Below are positions 28,597 through 35,775 of a stretch of DNA of 49,304 bases, piece after piece. Source of the stretch: Campylobacterales bacterium (GTDB lineage: Bacteria; Campylobacterota; Campylobacteria; Campylobacterales; Sulfurimonadaceae); NCBI GenBank assembly GCA_024280035.1, contig JAJRQV010000046.1:1-49304 (forward strand), read 5' to 3'. Within the stretch, counting starts at the first letter, position 1. Every line of letters begins with the position of its first letter. The translations under genes were made by a program, and so were the position numbers. The notes below the pieces were generated by a model. That model did no database searches, was not told where the DNA came from, and was given only the letters and a program-made list of their open reading frames with translations.

Positions 28597-28889
28597 TATT
28601 TATACTCCTTTGCCATCTCTTTGGCTTTTTTTATATCTCTATGTTGTGTTGATTTATTTCCAGCATAAATTATAATAATAATTTCTTTGTTTTTGATGAT
28701 GTAGTAAACTCTGTATCCAGGTCCAACATCTATCTTTAATTCAGAGACACCTTCTCCTACTGGTTCAGATTTTGCAAAGTTTCCTAGTTGCATTTTATCA
28801 ATGCCACTAAGAATTGCTATCTTGGCTTTTAAGTCTTTTAACTTATTGAGCTATTTGTTAAACGAATCCGTTTTAGAAGTATCATACAT
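28596..28889 (-). pseudogene. RelE/HigB-family (Gp49-like) toxin interrupted by an amber codon
   Basis: The full reading from ATG at 28889 is 97 codons and matches the COG3657 toxin layout: FNK-stop-LNKLKDLKAKIAI, MQLGNFAKSEPVGEGVSEL, then GPGYRVYYI and a C-terminal KKAKEMAKEY. Codon 13 (28853-28851) is TAG where the family has Trp (TGG), so one G-to-A change breaks it. An internal ATG at 28793 would give only the last 65 residues. Toxins of this family cleave mRNA at ribosomes; loss of the N-terminal helices probably abolishes this. It could instead be a sequencing error. Confidence 0.82.
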
Positions 28890-28891
28890 AA

Positions 28892-28924
28892 ACTTATTGT
28901 ATCCTATAGGAAACAATAAGTCAA
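28892..28924 (-). promoter_or_regulatory. Toxin-antitoxin promoter with overlapping 30-bp operator palindrome
   Basis: Minus-strand TTGACT (28924-28919), 17-nt spacer, TACAAT (28901-28896), a near-consensus sigma-70 promoter. The 30-bp palindrome 28892-28921 (arms ACTTATTGT and ACAATAAGT around TCCTATAGGA, one mismatched pair) covers the spacer and -10, a classic site for autorepression by the antitoxin. The predicted transcription start falls at about the ATG (28889), so the mRNA may be leaderless. Confidence 0.75.
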
Positions 28925-28945
28925 GAAAACTTAATCTGTATAATA

Positions 28946-29083
28946 TTAAAACTGTAAATTATAAATAGAATCTCGACCACTATCAGGTGCTAGTTTGGCA
29001 TACCTCATAGTCATTTTTATATCTCTATGGTTCATCAACTTTCTAAAAGCACCTAAAATAGGTATTCTTCGATAGAGCAGGTC
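28946..29083 (-). pseudogene. C-terminal remnant of a tyrosine integrase
   Basis: An open stretch of 45 codons before TAA at 28946-28948 encodes KLMNHRDIKMTMRYAKLAPD and SGRDSIYNLQF. This is the end of a phage-type tyrosine recombinase: the conserved His in the LMNHRDI motif and the catalytic Tyr in MRYAKL. An in-frame TGA at 29086-29084 closes it upstream, and homology fades before that. The rest of the gene (catalytic R-K-H-R region and the start) is missing. It marks the far edge of the cassette that begins at ssrA. Confidence 0.8.
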
Positions 29084-29090
29084 TCAGCAA
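29068..29090 (+). repeat. Degenerate copy of the tmRNA 3' end, candidate attR
   Basis: Aligned without gaps to tmRNA 25614-25636, 16 of 23 bases match, including TTCGAT, GCA and GTCTC. It sits just beyond the integrase remnant, where an attachment site is expected. The match is imperfect, so this is suggestive only. Confidence 0.35.
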
Positions 29091-29144
29091 ATTATGTATA
29101 CTGTTTTTTGTTTTAATGACTTTGATTATTTTATTGTGATGTTT

Positions 29145-29173
29145 TTGATGTATACTTTGATTTATGATAATAT
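29145..29173 (+). promoter_or_regulatory. Possible promoter of the two-component operon
   Basis: TTGATG (29145-29150), 17-nt spacer, TAATAT (29168-29173), 18 nt before the response-regulator ATG. Neither hexamer is a strong consensus. Confidence 0.35.
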
Positions 29174-29191
29174 TAATACAAAAGATATCGT

Positions 29192-29830
29192 ATGACTAAA
29201 TCTATTTTACTTATGGAAGATGACCTTCTTTTAGGGGAGACTATTGAAGAACTCCTTATATCTAATGGTTATACTGTTGAGTGGGTTAAAGATGGACAGA
29301 GTGCGGCAGAATGTACTTATGACTCTTCTTATGATTTATATATCTTTGACATTAATGTACCTGAAATTAATGGTTTTGAACTTCTTGAAGATCTGCGTAA
29401 TGCCTCAGATGAAACACCTACGATTTTTATCTATGCGCTTGTTGACTTAGACAGTATTAGTACAGGATTTAAGTTAGGTGCAGATGATTATATTAAAAAA
29501 CCATTTTTCCCTGAAGAGTTATTGATTCGCGTGAATGTCAAACTCGCTAAGAGTGATAACTCCCTTGTACTGGGAAATATATCTTATGACCCACAGACTA
29601 AGGTTATTCGTAAAGATGGAGAGATTATTAGTTTAGGTGAGGTTCAATTACATCTATTTGATATGTTTATTTCACATCGAAATAAGGTTGTTGATAAGAA
29701 CTTATTATTAGAATGTTTAGAGCATCCCTCTTCAGTAGGTTTACGTGTTGCCATTACAAAACTCAAACAGACCTTAAATTTGAATATTAAAAATGTTCGT
29801 GGGGTAGGGTATGTACTTGAAAAAAGTTGA
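29192..29830 (+). CDS. OmpR-family response regulator
   Basis: A 212-aa DNA-binding regulator: receiver domain about 1-118 with acidic pair in LMEDD, phospho-acceptor Asp in YIFDINVPEING and Lys in IKKPFF, then a winged-helix output domain about 125-212 ending VRGVGYVLE. Oddity: the position normally holding the Thr/Ser switch residue reads IFIYALVD, with Tyr, so activation may differ from the norm. It overlaps the kinase gene by 20 nt. The pair presumably controls nearby envelope genes (30917-32371), which is inference from position. Confidence 0.92.
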   Translation: MTKSILLMEDDLLLGETIEELLISNGYTVEWVKDGQSAAECTYDSSYDLYIFDINVPEINGFELLEDLRNASDETPTIFIYALVDLDSISTGFKLGADDYIKKPFFPEELLIRVNVKLAKSDNSLVLGNISYDPQTKVIRKDGEIISLGEVQLHLFDMFISHRNKVVDKNLLLECLEHPSSVGLRVAITKLKQTLNLNIKNVRGVGYVLEKS

Positions 29831-30872
29831 GTTAGAGTCTTTTTCTAAAAGTTTTGCACTCTTTTTTATCTCTTTATGTCTACTTTTTGGTGCGTATATT
29901 TATCTAGACTTTAAAGAAAAGAAGAAGGTTTTAGATGCCTCTATTTTATCTGATATGCGCTTGTGTAGTTTTGATTTAAAATGTGAGCAGTTTAACTTAG
30001 ATTTTGCTCTAGCTGATAAGAAAAAATTGTACACCTTAAGTAAAGATGCTTCTGGAGTGTACTCCTTTTTTCCTATCTCACAAAGTACAAAAAATGTTTT
30101 AAAATTTACTTATCCTTTTAAAGCATACCATGCCAAAGAGATAGAAATTCGAAATGAGATGATTAAACAATCTTTGATGGTACTTTTAGTCATTATTATT
30201 ATTTCTGCACTCTTCTCTTTTTATGCCCTTCATCCACTACGAAGTGCCTTACGTTTAACCGAAGAGTTTATTAAAGATATTTTACATGACTTTAATACTC
30301 CCCTTGCTGCCTTACGTCTTAATATTAGTATGTTAAAGAGTGAGGTGGGTGAGAGTAAGAAAATTGTGAGAATAGAGCAGGGTATTGATAATATTTTAGG
30401 ACTTCAAGAAAACCTTCGTGGTTATCTACATCAACATGTACATCAAAAAGAGTCTTTTGATATTAAAACGCTGCTTCAAAACAGAATCCTTCCTTTAGAA
30501 AGTGCTTTTTCTCATATACGTTTTAAATTAGAACTTGAGCCTTTAGAAATTTATACGAATAAAGATGCTTTTACCCGTGTAATAGATAACTTGTTAAGTA
30601 ATGCGGCTAAATATAACAAAGATAAGGGTGAGGTCGAAGTAGGTTTAATAAAAGATGAAAATATTTTAATGATTAAAGATACAGGAAAAGGCATTGTTTC
30701 GGCAAAAAAAATATTTGGGCGTTTTTATACGGAACAAGAAAGGGGCTTAGGTATTGGTTTACATATTGTAAAGAAACTCTGTGATGAGATGAAGGTGAAA
30801 ATTCATGTTGAGAGTCAAGAGGGTGTAGGCTCTACCTTTTTTCTTGATATAACAGCACTTACACTTCGCTAA
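29811..30872 (+). CDS. Sensor histidine kinase, partner of the upstream response regulator
   Basis: A 353-aa inner-membrane kinase. TM1 about 13-33, a small periplasmic region (about 34-115, with two Cys in LCSFDLKCEQF that could form a disulfide), TM2 about 118-140, no clear HAMP domain. The His box is LHDFNTPLAAL rather than HELRTPL. N box NLLSNAAKYN, G1 KDTGKGI, F box FGRFYTEQERG and G2 GLGIGLHIV are all present, so it should be active. The ligand is not evident. Translation is coupled to the regulator by a 20-nt overlap. Confidence 0.92.
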   Translation: MYLKKVELESFSKSFALFFISLCLLFGAYIYLDFKEKKKVLDASILSDMRLCSFDLKCEQFNLDFALADKKKLYTLSKDASGVYSFFPISQSTKNVLKFTYPFKAYHAKEIEIRNEMIKQSLMVLLVIIIISALFSFYALHPLRSALRLTEEFIKDILHDFNTPLAALRLNISMLKSEVGESKKIVRIEQGIDNILGLQENLRGYLHQHVHQKESFDIKTLLQNRILPLESAFSHIRFKLELEPLEIYTNKDAFTRVIDNLLSNAAKYNKDKGEVEVGLIKDENILMIKDTGKGIVSAKKIFGRFYTEQERGLGIGLHIVKKLCDEMKVKIHVESQEGVGSTFFLDITALTLR

Positions 30873-30916
30873 CATTTGTGTGGGACAATACGACTATCAA
30901 AACAAAAGGAAACAAA

Positions 30917-31492
30917 ATGAAAATCTTAAAAACAGTAATCGCAACAGCGATAGTTCTAGGAAGTTTTACAGTCGTATTTGCAAATGAGAGTGTTGATACT
31001 CAAATTGCTAATATTAAAGGAGCAACTGCTCAAGAACGTGTTCAGTTAATGAATGAGTTTAAAGTGAAATTAGCAGAAATGAATGCTCAAGACAGAGCAG
31101 ACGCAATTAATCAACTTCGTTCACAAGTACAGGTACAAAAAAGAACACAAGCGGGTGAACAAGCCGGAACACAAGATGCAATGCAAACAAGAACTCGTAC
31201 ACAAGCATCTGCTGAAAAAGGAACACAAGAAGGCGTAGCGTCTGAAGTGAAATTACAAAAACAAGAGATGGCAGTTCAAGCTATTAGTCAAACCGATCAG
31301 ATGAATCAGGTTCAAAATATGAATCAAATTCATATGATGAGTCAACAACAGATGGGAAGTATGGTAGGTGATTTACCAATGGATCCTGCTTCAATGCCAA
31401 TGAGCCCAGGCGTTCTACCAGGTTCAACAACATTGCCTTCTCTTCCAACTACTACGGTACAGCCAACTAGTGCGACTATGCCAACAAACTAA
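30917..31492 (+). CDS. Met/Gln-rich periplasmic protein of unknown function
   Basis: A 191-aa exported protein; signal peptide about 1-23 with likely cleavage after VVFA. A helical region (about 24-75: NIKGATAQERVQLMNEFKVK) precedes a Gln/Thr-rich middle and a segment packed with Met and Gln (MNQVQNMNQIHMMSQQQMG), then a Pro/Thr/Met tail. Low complexity makes homology unreliable. Met clusters can bind Cu(I), which is a guess here. Start at 30917 is chosen for AAAGGA 7 nt upstream and because the earlier in-frame ATG would spoil the signal peptide. It follows the kinase by 44 bp, so it likely shares the operon. Confidence 0.82.
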   Translation: MKILKTVIATAIVLGSFTVVFANESVDTQIANIKGATAQERVQLMNEFKVKLAEMNAQDRADAINQLRSQVQVQKRTQAGEQAGTQDAMQTRTRTQASAEKGTQEGVASEVKLQKQEMAVQAISQTDQMNQVQNMNQIHMMSQQQMGSMVGDLPMDPASMPMSPGVLPGSTTLPSLPTTTVQPTSATMPTN

Positions 31493-31501
31493 GATCAGTG
31501 T

Positions 31502-31519
31502 ACTCCCTGAGAAGGGAGT
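31502..31519 (+). terminator. Intercistronic hairpin between the Met-rich protein and the barrel gene
   Basis: ACTCCC, 6-nt loop, GGGAGT forms a perfect GC-rich 6-bp stem directly before the Shine-Dalgarno of the next gene, followed by TTTAAAG. It may be a partial terminator or an mRNA-stabilising processing site. Confidence 0.5.
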
Positions 31520-31537
31520 TTAAAGAAAGGAAATAAA

Positions 31538-32371
31538 ATGAAAAAACTACTACTTTTAGTATTAATGAGTACAATATCATTATTTGCCTATGTAGATAGT
31601 GACTTAGACGGTGTTGAAGATAGCAAAGACCGTTGTCCAAACAGTGCAATGACTGATATTGTTGATATTCAAGGGTGTCCTGTTAAATCCTTAGTTTCAC
31701 AATACCATTTTGACATTATTGCAGGGCTGAGTTATGATGAAGAAAAAGATATTGCTTTTGTAGATAAGTTTAGTCGAACAACACAGAGTTTACAAATTGA
31801 TTATTATTATAAAAAATTTAGTTTTCAGATGTTGACCTCATATTATCAAAGCAGTACCAATTACGACAGTGACGCTAACCTTAGTGATGCAGATAATAGT
31901 GGAATGAATGACACCACTGTAGCAGGTTATTACCAAACTCAAGTAACACCTGATCTTGCCATTCGTTTTGGTGCAGGTGTAATTCTTCCAACCTTTAACT
32001 CCTCACTAAATAATGAAGCTACAGATTATCTTGGTTCACTTAACCTAAGTTATACTCTTGGAAAGGCTTCACTTTTCGTAGGTTATACCTACACCATGAT
32101 TAATGATGATGATGTAGATACAATTAAATACCAAAATACAAATGCCTTAAGTGGTGGTATAGGGTATTATCTATCACCAAGACTTTATGGAAGTCTTTCT
32201 TATTTTCAAAGTGATAGTCTTTACAAAGATGTGGATGACACTAAAAGTGCTTCAGCCTATCTATTTTACTCTTTAAGTTCACATTGGTTTACAACACTGG
32301 CGTATACAAAAGGTTTAAGCGACCCAACCAGTGACAACTATTTTGCAGTAAGAGTGGGTTATTATTTTTAA
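31538..32371 (+). CDS. Outer-membrane beta-barrel protein with N-terminal Ca-binding TSP3 motif
   Basis: A 277-aa protein: signal peptide about 1-17 (FAYVDSD), one thrombospondin type 3 repeat about 20-50 (DSDLDGVEDSKDRCPNS, with two Cys), then about 220 residues of alternating amphipathic strands rich in Tyr and Ser ending VRVGYYF. The terminal Phe is the usual signal for barrel insertion by the Bam complex. Strand count suggests about 10-12 strands, so a small pore or structural barrel. AAAGG lies 8 nt upstream. Function unknown; regulation by the adjacent two-component system is possible. Confidence 0.84.
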   Translation: MKKLLLLVLMSTISLFAYVDSDLDGVEDSKDRCPNSAMTDIVDIQGCPVKSLVSQYHFDIIAGLSYDEEKDIAFVDKFSRTTQSLQIDYYYKKFSFQMLTSYYQSSTNYDSDANLSDADNSGMNDTTVAGYYQTQVTPDLAIRFGAGVILPTFNSSLNNEATDYLGSLNLSYTLGKASLFVGYTYTMINDDDVDTIKYQNTNALSGGIGYYLSPRLYGSLSYFQSDSLYKDVDDTKSASAYLFYSLSSHWFTTLAYTKGLSDPTSDNYFAVRVGYYF

Positions 32372-32477
32372 GTTATGTATTGATAAACTTTATAACTATA
32401 ATTGATTTTTCTATCTAAGTACTTTATGAGATTAAAAGGACTAAAATAAACGTAGATACCCTTTTAAAGGAGACAAC

Positions 32478-32822
32478 GTGAATAAGTATGAAAATATAAC
32501 TAAAGAACTTCCTGAATTACAAGGAATTCTTCTTGATGCAATACAATCAGAATTTTTAGAAATTAAAAGTGTTGAAAAAACTTGTGAAAAATATATTGGT
32601 GCCTGTGAAGAGGTGCCTGAGTTAAAAGAAGCTTATTTTGTTGTGTACTCAAAATATATTAAAAAAAGCGATCACCGTTATGAAAAATTTATCTTTTTAA
32701 ATGAAAAAGGCAAAGAGGTTTGTAATGTAAGTGGTCAAGAGATGGAGCTGTATGGTCTCCTTGGTGAGTGCATGAATCTTGAGTTATCTAAAGAGTATGA
32801 AGCCAATCATACTGACGAGTAA
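32478..32822 (+). CDS. Hypothetical 114-aa cytosolic protein
   Basis: I do not recognise this family. GTG start preceded by AAAGGAG at 6 nt, so translation is well supported. The protein is acidic, with four Cys (KTCEKYIGACEE, KEVCNVSG, GECMNLE) and no transmembrane helix. Predicted mixed helix and strand with the segment KEAYFVVYSKYIKKSDHRYEKFIFLNEKG as its most structured part. It stands alone between the barrel gene and a hairpin plus homopolymer region. Confidence 0.72.
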   Translation: MNKYENITKELPELQGILLDAIQSEFLEIKSVEKTCEKYIGACEEVPELKEAYFVVYSKYIKKSDHRYEKFIFLNEKGKEVCNVSGQEMELYGLLGECMNLELSKEYEANHTDE

Positions 32823-32874
32823 ATTGCTTTATACTTAAGCGAAATATAGCTACTTTTCCTAGAAAACATGAGAA

Positions 32875-32903
32875 TGGGAAAATAAAATGTGCATATTTTC
32901 CCA
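32875..32903 (+). terminator. Perfect 10-bp inverted repeat after the 114-aa gene
   Basis: TGGGAAAATA (32875-32884) and TATTTTCCCA (32894-32903) with a 9-nt loop. A run of 11 C then 9 T begins 10 nt later. It could be a terminator or the target of a regulator; the T run is too distant for a textbook terminator. Confidence 0.4.
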
Positions 32904-32913
32904 AGCTTGTCTT

Positions 32914-32933
32914 CCCCCCCCCCCTTTTTTTTT
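32914..32933 (+). repeat. Homopolymer tract: 11 C followed by 9 T
   Basis: Eleven consecutive C (32914-32924), then nine T (32925-32933), within a pyrimidine-rich stretch reaching about 32960. It lies in the 220-bp gap before the 89-aa gene. Such tracts slip during replication and switch genes on and off in Campylobacterota. Here it is intergenic, so it could alter promoter spacing, or mark an assembly weakness. Confidence 0.85.
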
Positions 32934-33042
32934 AATCCTTCTTTCTTTCTGATTTTTCTTATGATTTTAATGTTGGAACACACTTTGCTGTATAAGCTTT
33001 GACTATATAAGGGTCTTCAAAAAAACCCTAAAAGGAGTTGTT

Positions 33043-33312
33043 ATGCAAAGTGCAGTAGTTGAACATTTAGGTGGATATCCACAAAAATTAGTTGATTTAC
33101 AATGGCTTGAAGAGGAGCTTCATGATGTTAACCAAGATGAGGTTAATTTAGATTGGAATAAACAACGTAGATGTGTAGAACATAAGTTCTCAGATGATTG
33201 GGAAGTAGAGTACTGTGTTTTAGAACACTGGGCAGAACATGTGGGTGCTCGTTTTAACATGACAGATGAAGAGAATAAAGATGGTTTTTATTCTGCCTTT
33301 ATTTATCGCTAA
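33043..33312 (+). CDS. Hypothetical 89-aa protein
   Basis: Small acidic cytosolic protein of unknown family, with a good Shine-Dalgarno (AAAAGGAG, 6 nt before the ATG). It is rich in Glu, His and Trp (VDLQWLEEELHDVNQDE, HKFSDDWEVEYCVLEHWAEHVG) with two Cys, hinting at a compact fold, but no motif is recognisable. Its last 14 nt overlap the convergent end of panE. The C/T homopolymer tract lies about 110 nt before its start. Confidence 0.7.
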   Translation: MQSAVVEHLGGYPQKLVDLQWLEEELHDVNQDEVNLDWNKQRRCVEHKFSDDWEVEYCVLEHWAEHVGARFNMTDEENKDGFYSAFIYR

Positions 33313-34177
33313 GTGCCTTGTTCATCTTTTGCATTAAAGGTAGCTTCATCTGGTGAGCTTGTGCTGTTTTTACAAGATAAGTAGAGATGGTCTCGAGTTC
33401 ATTTAAACCACCATTTTGAAAATCTAACCATAAAGAAGTTGCGGCATCAAGTGGAAGTTTTGATGCGGTATCTAAGGCCTTAATTATCTCTTTTTCTTCG
33501 ATATTAATCCCTTCCACCTTGGCTACAGAAAAAATCTCTTTTAAGATTAAAACCAGCTCTTCATGATGTTCCTTATAAATTCGTCCCATTCCTTTTTCAT
33601 AAAATGATGTCATAGTGCCCATGGCTGAAATAAAAAGATATTTTTTCCAAACTTCTTTTTGAATATCGTCTACGAACTTTGTTCTTAATCCCGCTTTCTT
33701 AAGTCTTTTTCCTAATACGTCTTCAATCTCTTTAGGAAGGATAAGGGCAAAAACATTATTGACTTTTTTAATCAGCCCAGTAGAGAGTTTATGTGATACG
33801 ATATATACACAGGCATCAAGAAGTTGAGCAGGGCTTAGGTCTTGAAGATTGTGGATGCTGTTAACACCATTCGCAATAGGAATAATAGTTGTTTTTTCTG
33901 TAATGGCATTTTTAAGATTAAGAAGAGCCTCTTTGGCATGATAACTCTTTGTACATAAAAAAATAATATCAAGAGTTTTATGATAATTTTCTTTGACTTC
34001 AGTAGGGGTGTAAAGGCTCTCTTCGTTTATGTCTATTAGGCGTAAACCCTTGTTTTTAATAGCTTCTAACTGCTCACCTCTTGCAATAAAAATAATCTCA
34101 TCTTCATCCTTTAAAGAGCAGAGTTTAGCTCCTATATATCCACCAACGCCACCTAATCCAACGATTGCTATTCGCAT
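33299..34177 (-). CDS. panE: 2-dehydropantoate 2-reductase (PanE/ApbA family)
   Basis: Reduces ketopantoate to pantoate with NADPH, the step after PanB (encoded at 19776-20567) on the way to pantothenate. The 292-aa protein has the Rossmann motif IVGLGGVGGYIGAKL at its N-terminus, LCTKSYHAKEAL with the conserved Lys region, PIANGVNS and a C-terminal helical domain with VWKKYLFISAMGTMTSF, where Lys and Asn/Ser are usually catalytic. Some ApbA-family members have other substrates, so the assignment rests on motif match and pathway need. ATG preceded by GGGAT; divergent from the AmmeMemoRadiSam operon. Confidence 0.88.
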   Translation of the reverse strand: MRIAIVGLGGVGGYIGAKLCSLKDEDEIIFIARGEQLEAIKNKGLRLIDINEESLYTPTEVKENYHKTLDIIFLCTKSYHAKEALLNLKNAITEKTTIIPIANGVNSIHNLQDLSPAQLLDACVYIVSHKLSTGLIKKVNNVFALILPKEIEDVLGKRLKKAGLRTKFVDDIQKEVWKKYLFISAMGTMTSFYEKGMGRIYKEHHEELVLILKEIFSVAKVEGINIEEKEIIKALDTASKLPLDAATSLWLDFQNGGLNELETISTYLVKTAQAHQMKLPLMQKMNKALSDK

Positions 34178-34200
34178 ATTATCCCTTTTTTAAAAAGAAC

Positions 34201-34223
34201 ATTATACTTTAAAGATGTATAAT
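34201..34223. promoter_or_regulatory. Divergent -10 elements for panE and the AmmeMemoRadiSam operon
   Basis: ATTATA at 34201-34206 reads TATAAT on the minus strand, 24 nt before the panE ATG. TATAAT at 34218-34223 on the plus strand lies 19 nt before the ATG at 34243. The plus-strand transcript would begin near 34230, which excludes the longer N-terminus starting at GTG 34231. Confidence 0.45.
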
Positions 34224-34242
34224 AAGGGATGTGGAGGTTATT

Positions 34243-34788
34243 ATGAAACGAGAATATTTAAAAATAGCCACAGAGGCTATACAGAGTTATTTTGATGGTT
34301 CTGTTCTTGATAAAGAGGTTTTTTTGCAAGAGTTTCCTGAACTTAAACAGAAGGGGGCTTCTTTTGTTACCTTAACGCTTTATGGTCAGCTTCGTGGGTG
34401 TATAGGTTCTATTATTGCACACAGAATACTTTTAGATGACATTATTTCTAATTCCCTCTCAGCTGCTTTTAAAGACCCTCGTTTTCCTCCTTTAACACAA
34501 GAAGAATTTAGAGATGTTAAGCTTGAAATTTCTATCTTAACGCCTGCTAAAAGAGTTAACTACACCGACATTGATGATTTAAAGCGGCAGATTCATGTAG
34601 GTAAAGATGGGGTTATTATTAAAAAAGGGCATCATCAGGCAACATTTTTACCTCAGGTTTGGGAAGAGCTCCCCAGTTTTGAGCTGTTTTTTGCACATCT
34701 TGGGCAGAAGGCAGGTTTAGCTCAAGACTATTTAAATGATTTCGCAGAAGTTAAGGTTTATCAGGTTCAAAAGGTAAAACAGGAGTAA
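34243..34788 (+). CDS. amrA: AMMECR1-domain protein (AmmeMemoRadiSam protein A)
   Basis: A 181-aa cytosolic AMMECR1-family protein. The family hallmark LRGCIGSI is present as QLRGCIGSIIAHR, followed by KDPRFPPLTQEEF and LEISILTP, then GVIIKKGHHQATFLPQVWEELP. The biochemical role of this domain in bacteria is not settled. The ATG at 34243 has GGAGG 5 nt upstream. It is the first of three genes with spacings of 3 bp and a short overlap that form the AmmeMemoRadiSam system, so the three products very probably work together on one substrate. Confidence 0.92.
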   Translation: MKREYLKIATEAIQSYFDGSVLDKEVFLQEFPELKQKGASFVTLTLYGQLRGCIGSIIAHRILLDDIISNSLSAAFKDPRFPPLTQEEFRDVKLEISILTPAKRVNYTDIDDLKRQIHVGKDGVIIKKGHHQATFLPQVWEELPSFELFFAHLGQKAGLAQDYLNDFAEVKVYQVQKVKQE

Positions 34789-34791
34789 TCA

Positions 34792-35775
34792 ATGGAATTT
34801 TACAGGGCATATAAAGAGGGTAAATTAATTTGTACACTTTGTCAGCATTATTGTAAAATTAAAGAGGGTTCGACTGGTATTTGTGGGGTTAATAAAAATG
34901 TAGGTGATAAGATTGATTGTCTTGTTTATGGGTACCCTTCGGCTTTATATATAGACGCGATAGAAAAGAAACCCTTGTATCACTTTTTACCCGCTACAAA
35001 AATCTTATCTCTTGGAACGGTAGGCTGTAATTTTCATTGTAGTTTTTGCCAGAACTGGTCACTTTCTCAAGAACATCAGATTGATAAAAGTCGCTATATT
35101 TCACCTAAGAATATGGTTCAACTTGCGCTTGAAAGTGATTGCCCTTCGATTGCTTATACCTATAATGAACCCACAATATTTTACCCTTATGCCCGTGATA
35201 TAGCTATTGAAGCTCATAAAAAAGGGCTTAAAAATGTATATGTTTCTAATGGTTATGAGTCAGATGAGGTGATAGACGATATGGAAGGGATAATAGATGC
35301 GATTAATATTGACCTAAAGTCTTATAACGCGGTTTATTATAAGTCTTTGGGGGGAAGTTTAGAAAAGGTACTTAAAAACATTAGACATTTTGCTAAAAAA
35401 GATATCTGGATGGAGATTACCACCTTAATTGTTCCTACTAAAAATGATTCAGGTGAAGAGCTGCATAAGATTGCATCGTTTATTGCGGAGTTAAGCCTTG
35501 ATATCCCTTGGCATATTTCGGCTTTTCATCCTGATTATAAAGAAATTGAACTTCCAAGAACCTCTTTACAGAGTCTAAAAAAAGCCTATGCTATTGGAAA
35601 GTCGTATGGTCTTAAGTATGTTTATATGGGAAATGTTAAGGCCAATGCAGACACCCTGTGCCCCTCTTGTGGTAAGCTTTTAATACAAAGAGATGGCTTC
35701 AGAAATAGCTTTCTTTTCCTTAAGGGGAATTTTTGTGAATGTGGAGAAAAAATAGAAGGAGTATTTGATGCGTAA
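34792..35775 (+). CDS. amrS: AmrS, AmmeMemoRadiSam radical SAM protein
   Basis: A 327-aa radical SAM enzyme related to pyruvate formate-lyase activating enzymes. N-terminal Cys-rich segment CTLCQHYCKIKEGSTGICGVN-type, then the 4Fe-4S motif CNFHCSFCQNWS, with SYTYNEPTIFYPYA-type middle and DAINIDLKSYNAVYYK. The C-terminus has a rubredoxin-like Cys set (CPSCGKLL and FCECGEK). Substrate and product are unknown for the family. The stop codon overlaps the start region of the Memo gene by 8 nt. Confidence 0.94.
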   Translation: MEFYRAYKEGKLICTLCQHYCKIKEGSTGICGVNKNVGDKIDCLVYGYPSALYIDAIEKKPLYHFLPATKILSLGTVGCNFHCSFCQNWSLSQEHQIDKSRYISPKNMVQLALESDCPSIAYTYNEPTIFYPYARDIAIEAHKKGLKNVYVSNGYESDEVIDDMEGIIDAINIDLKSYNAVYYKSLGGSLEKVLKNIRHFAKKDIWMEITTLIVPTKNDSGEELHKIASFIAELSLDIPWHISAFHPDYKEIELPRTSLQSLKKAYAIGKSYGLKYVYMGNVKANADTLCPSCGKLLIQRDGFRNSFLFLKGNFCECGEKIEGVFDA

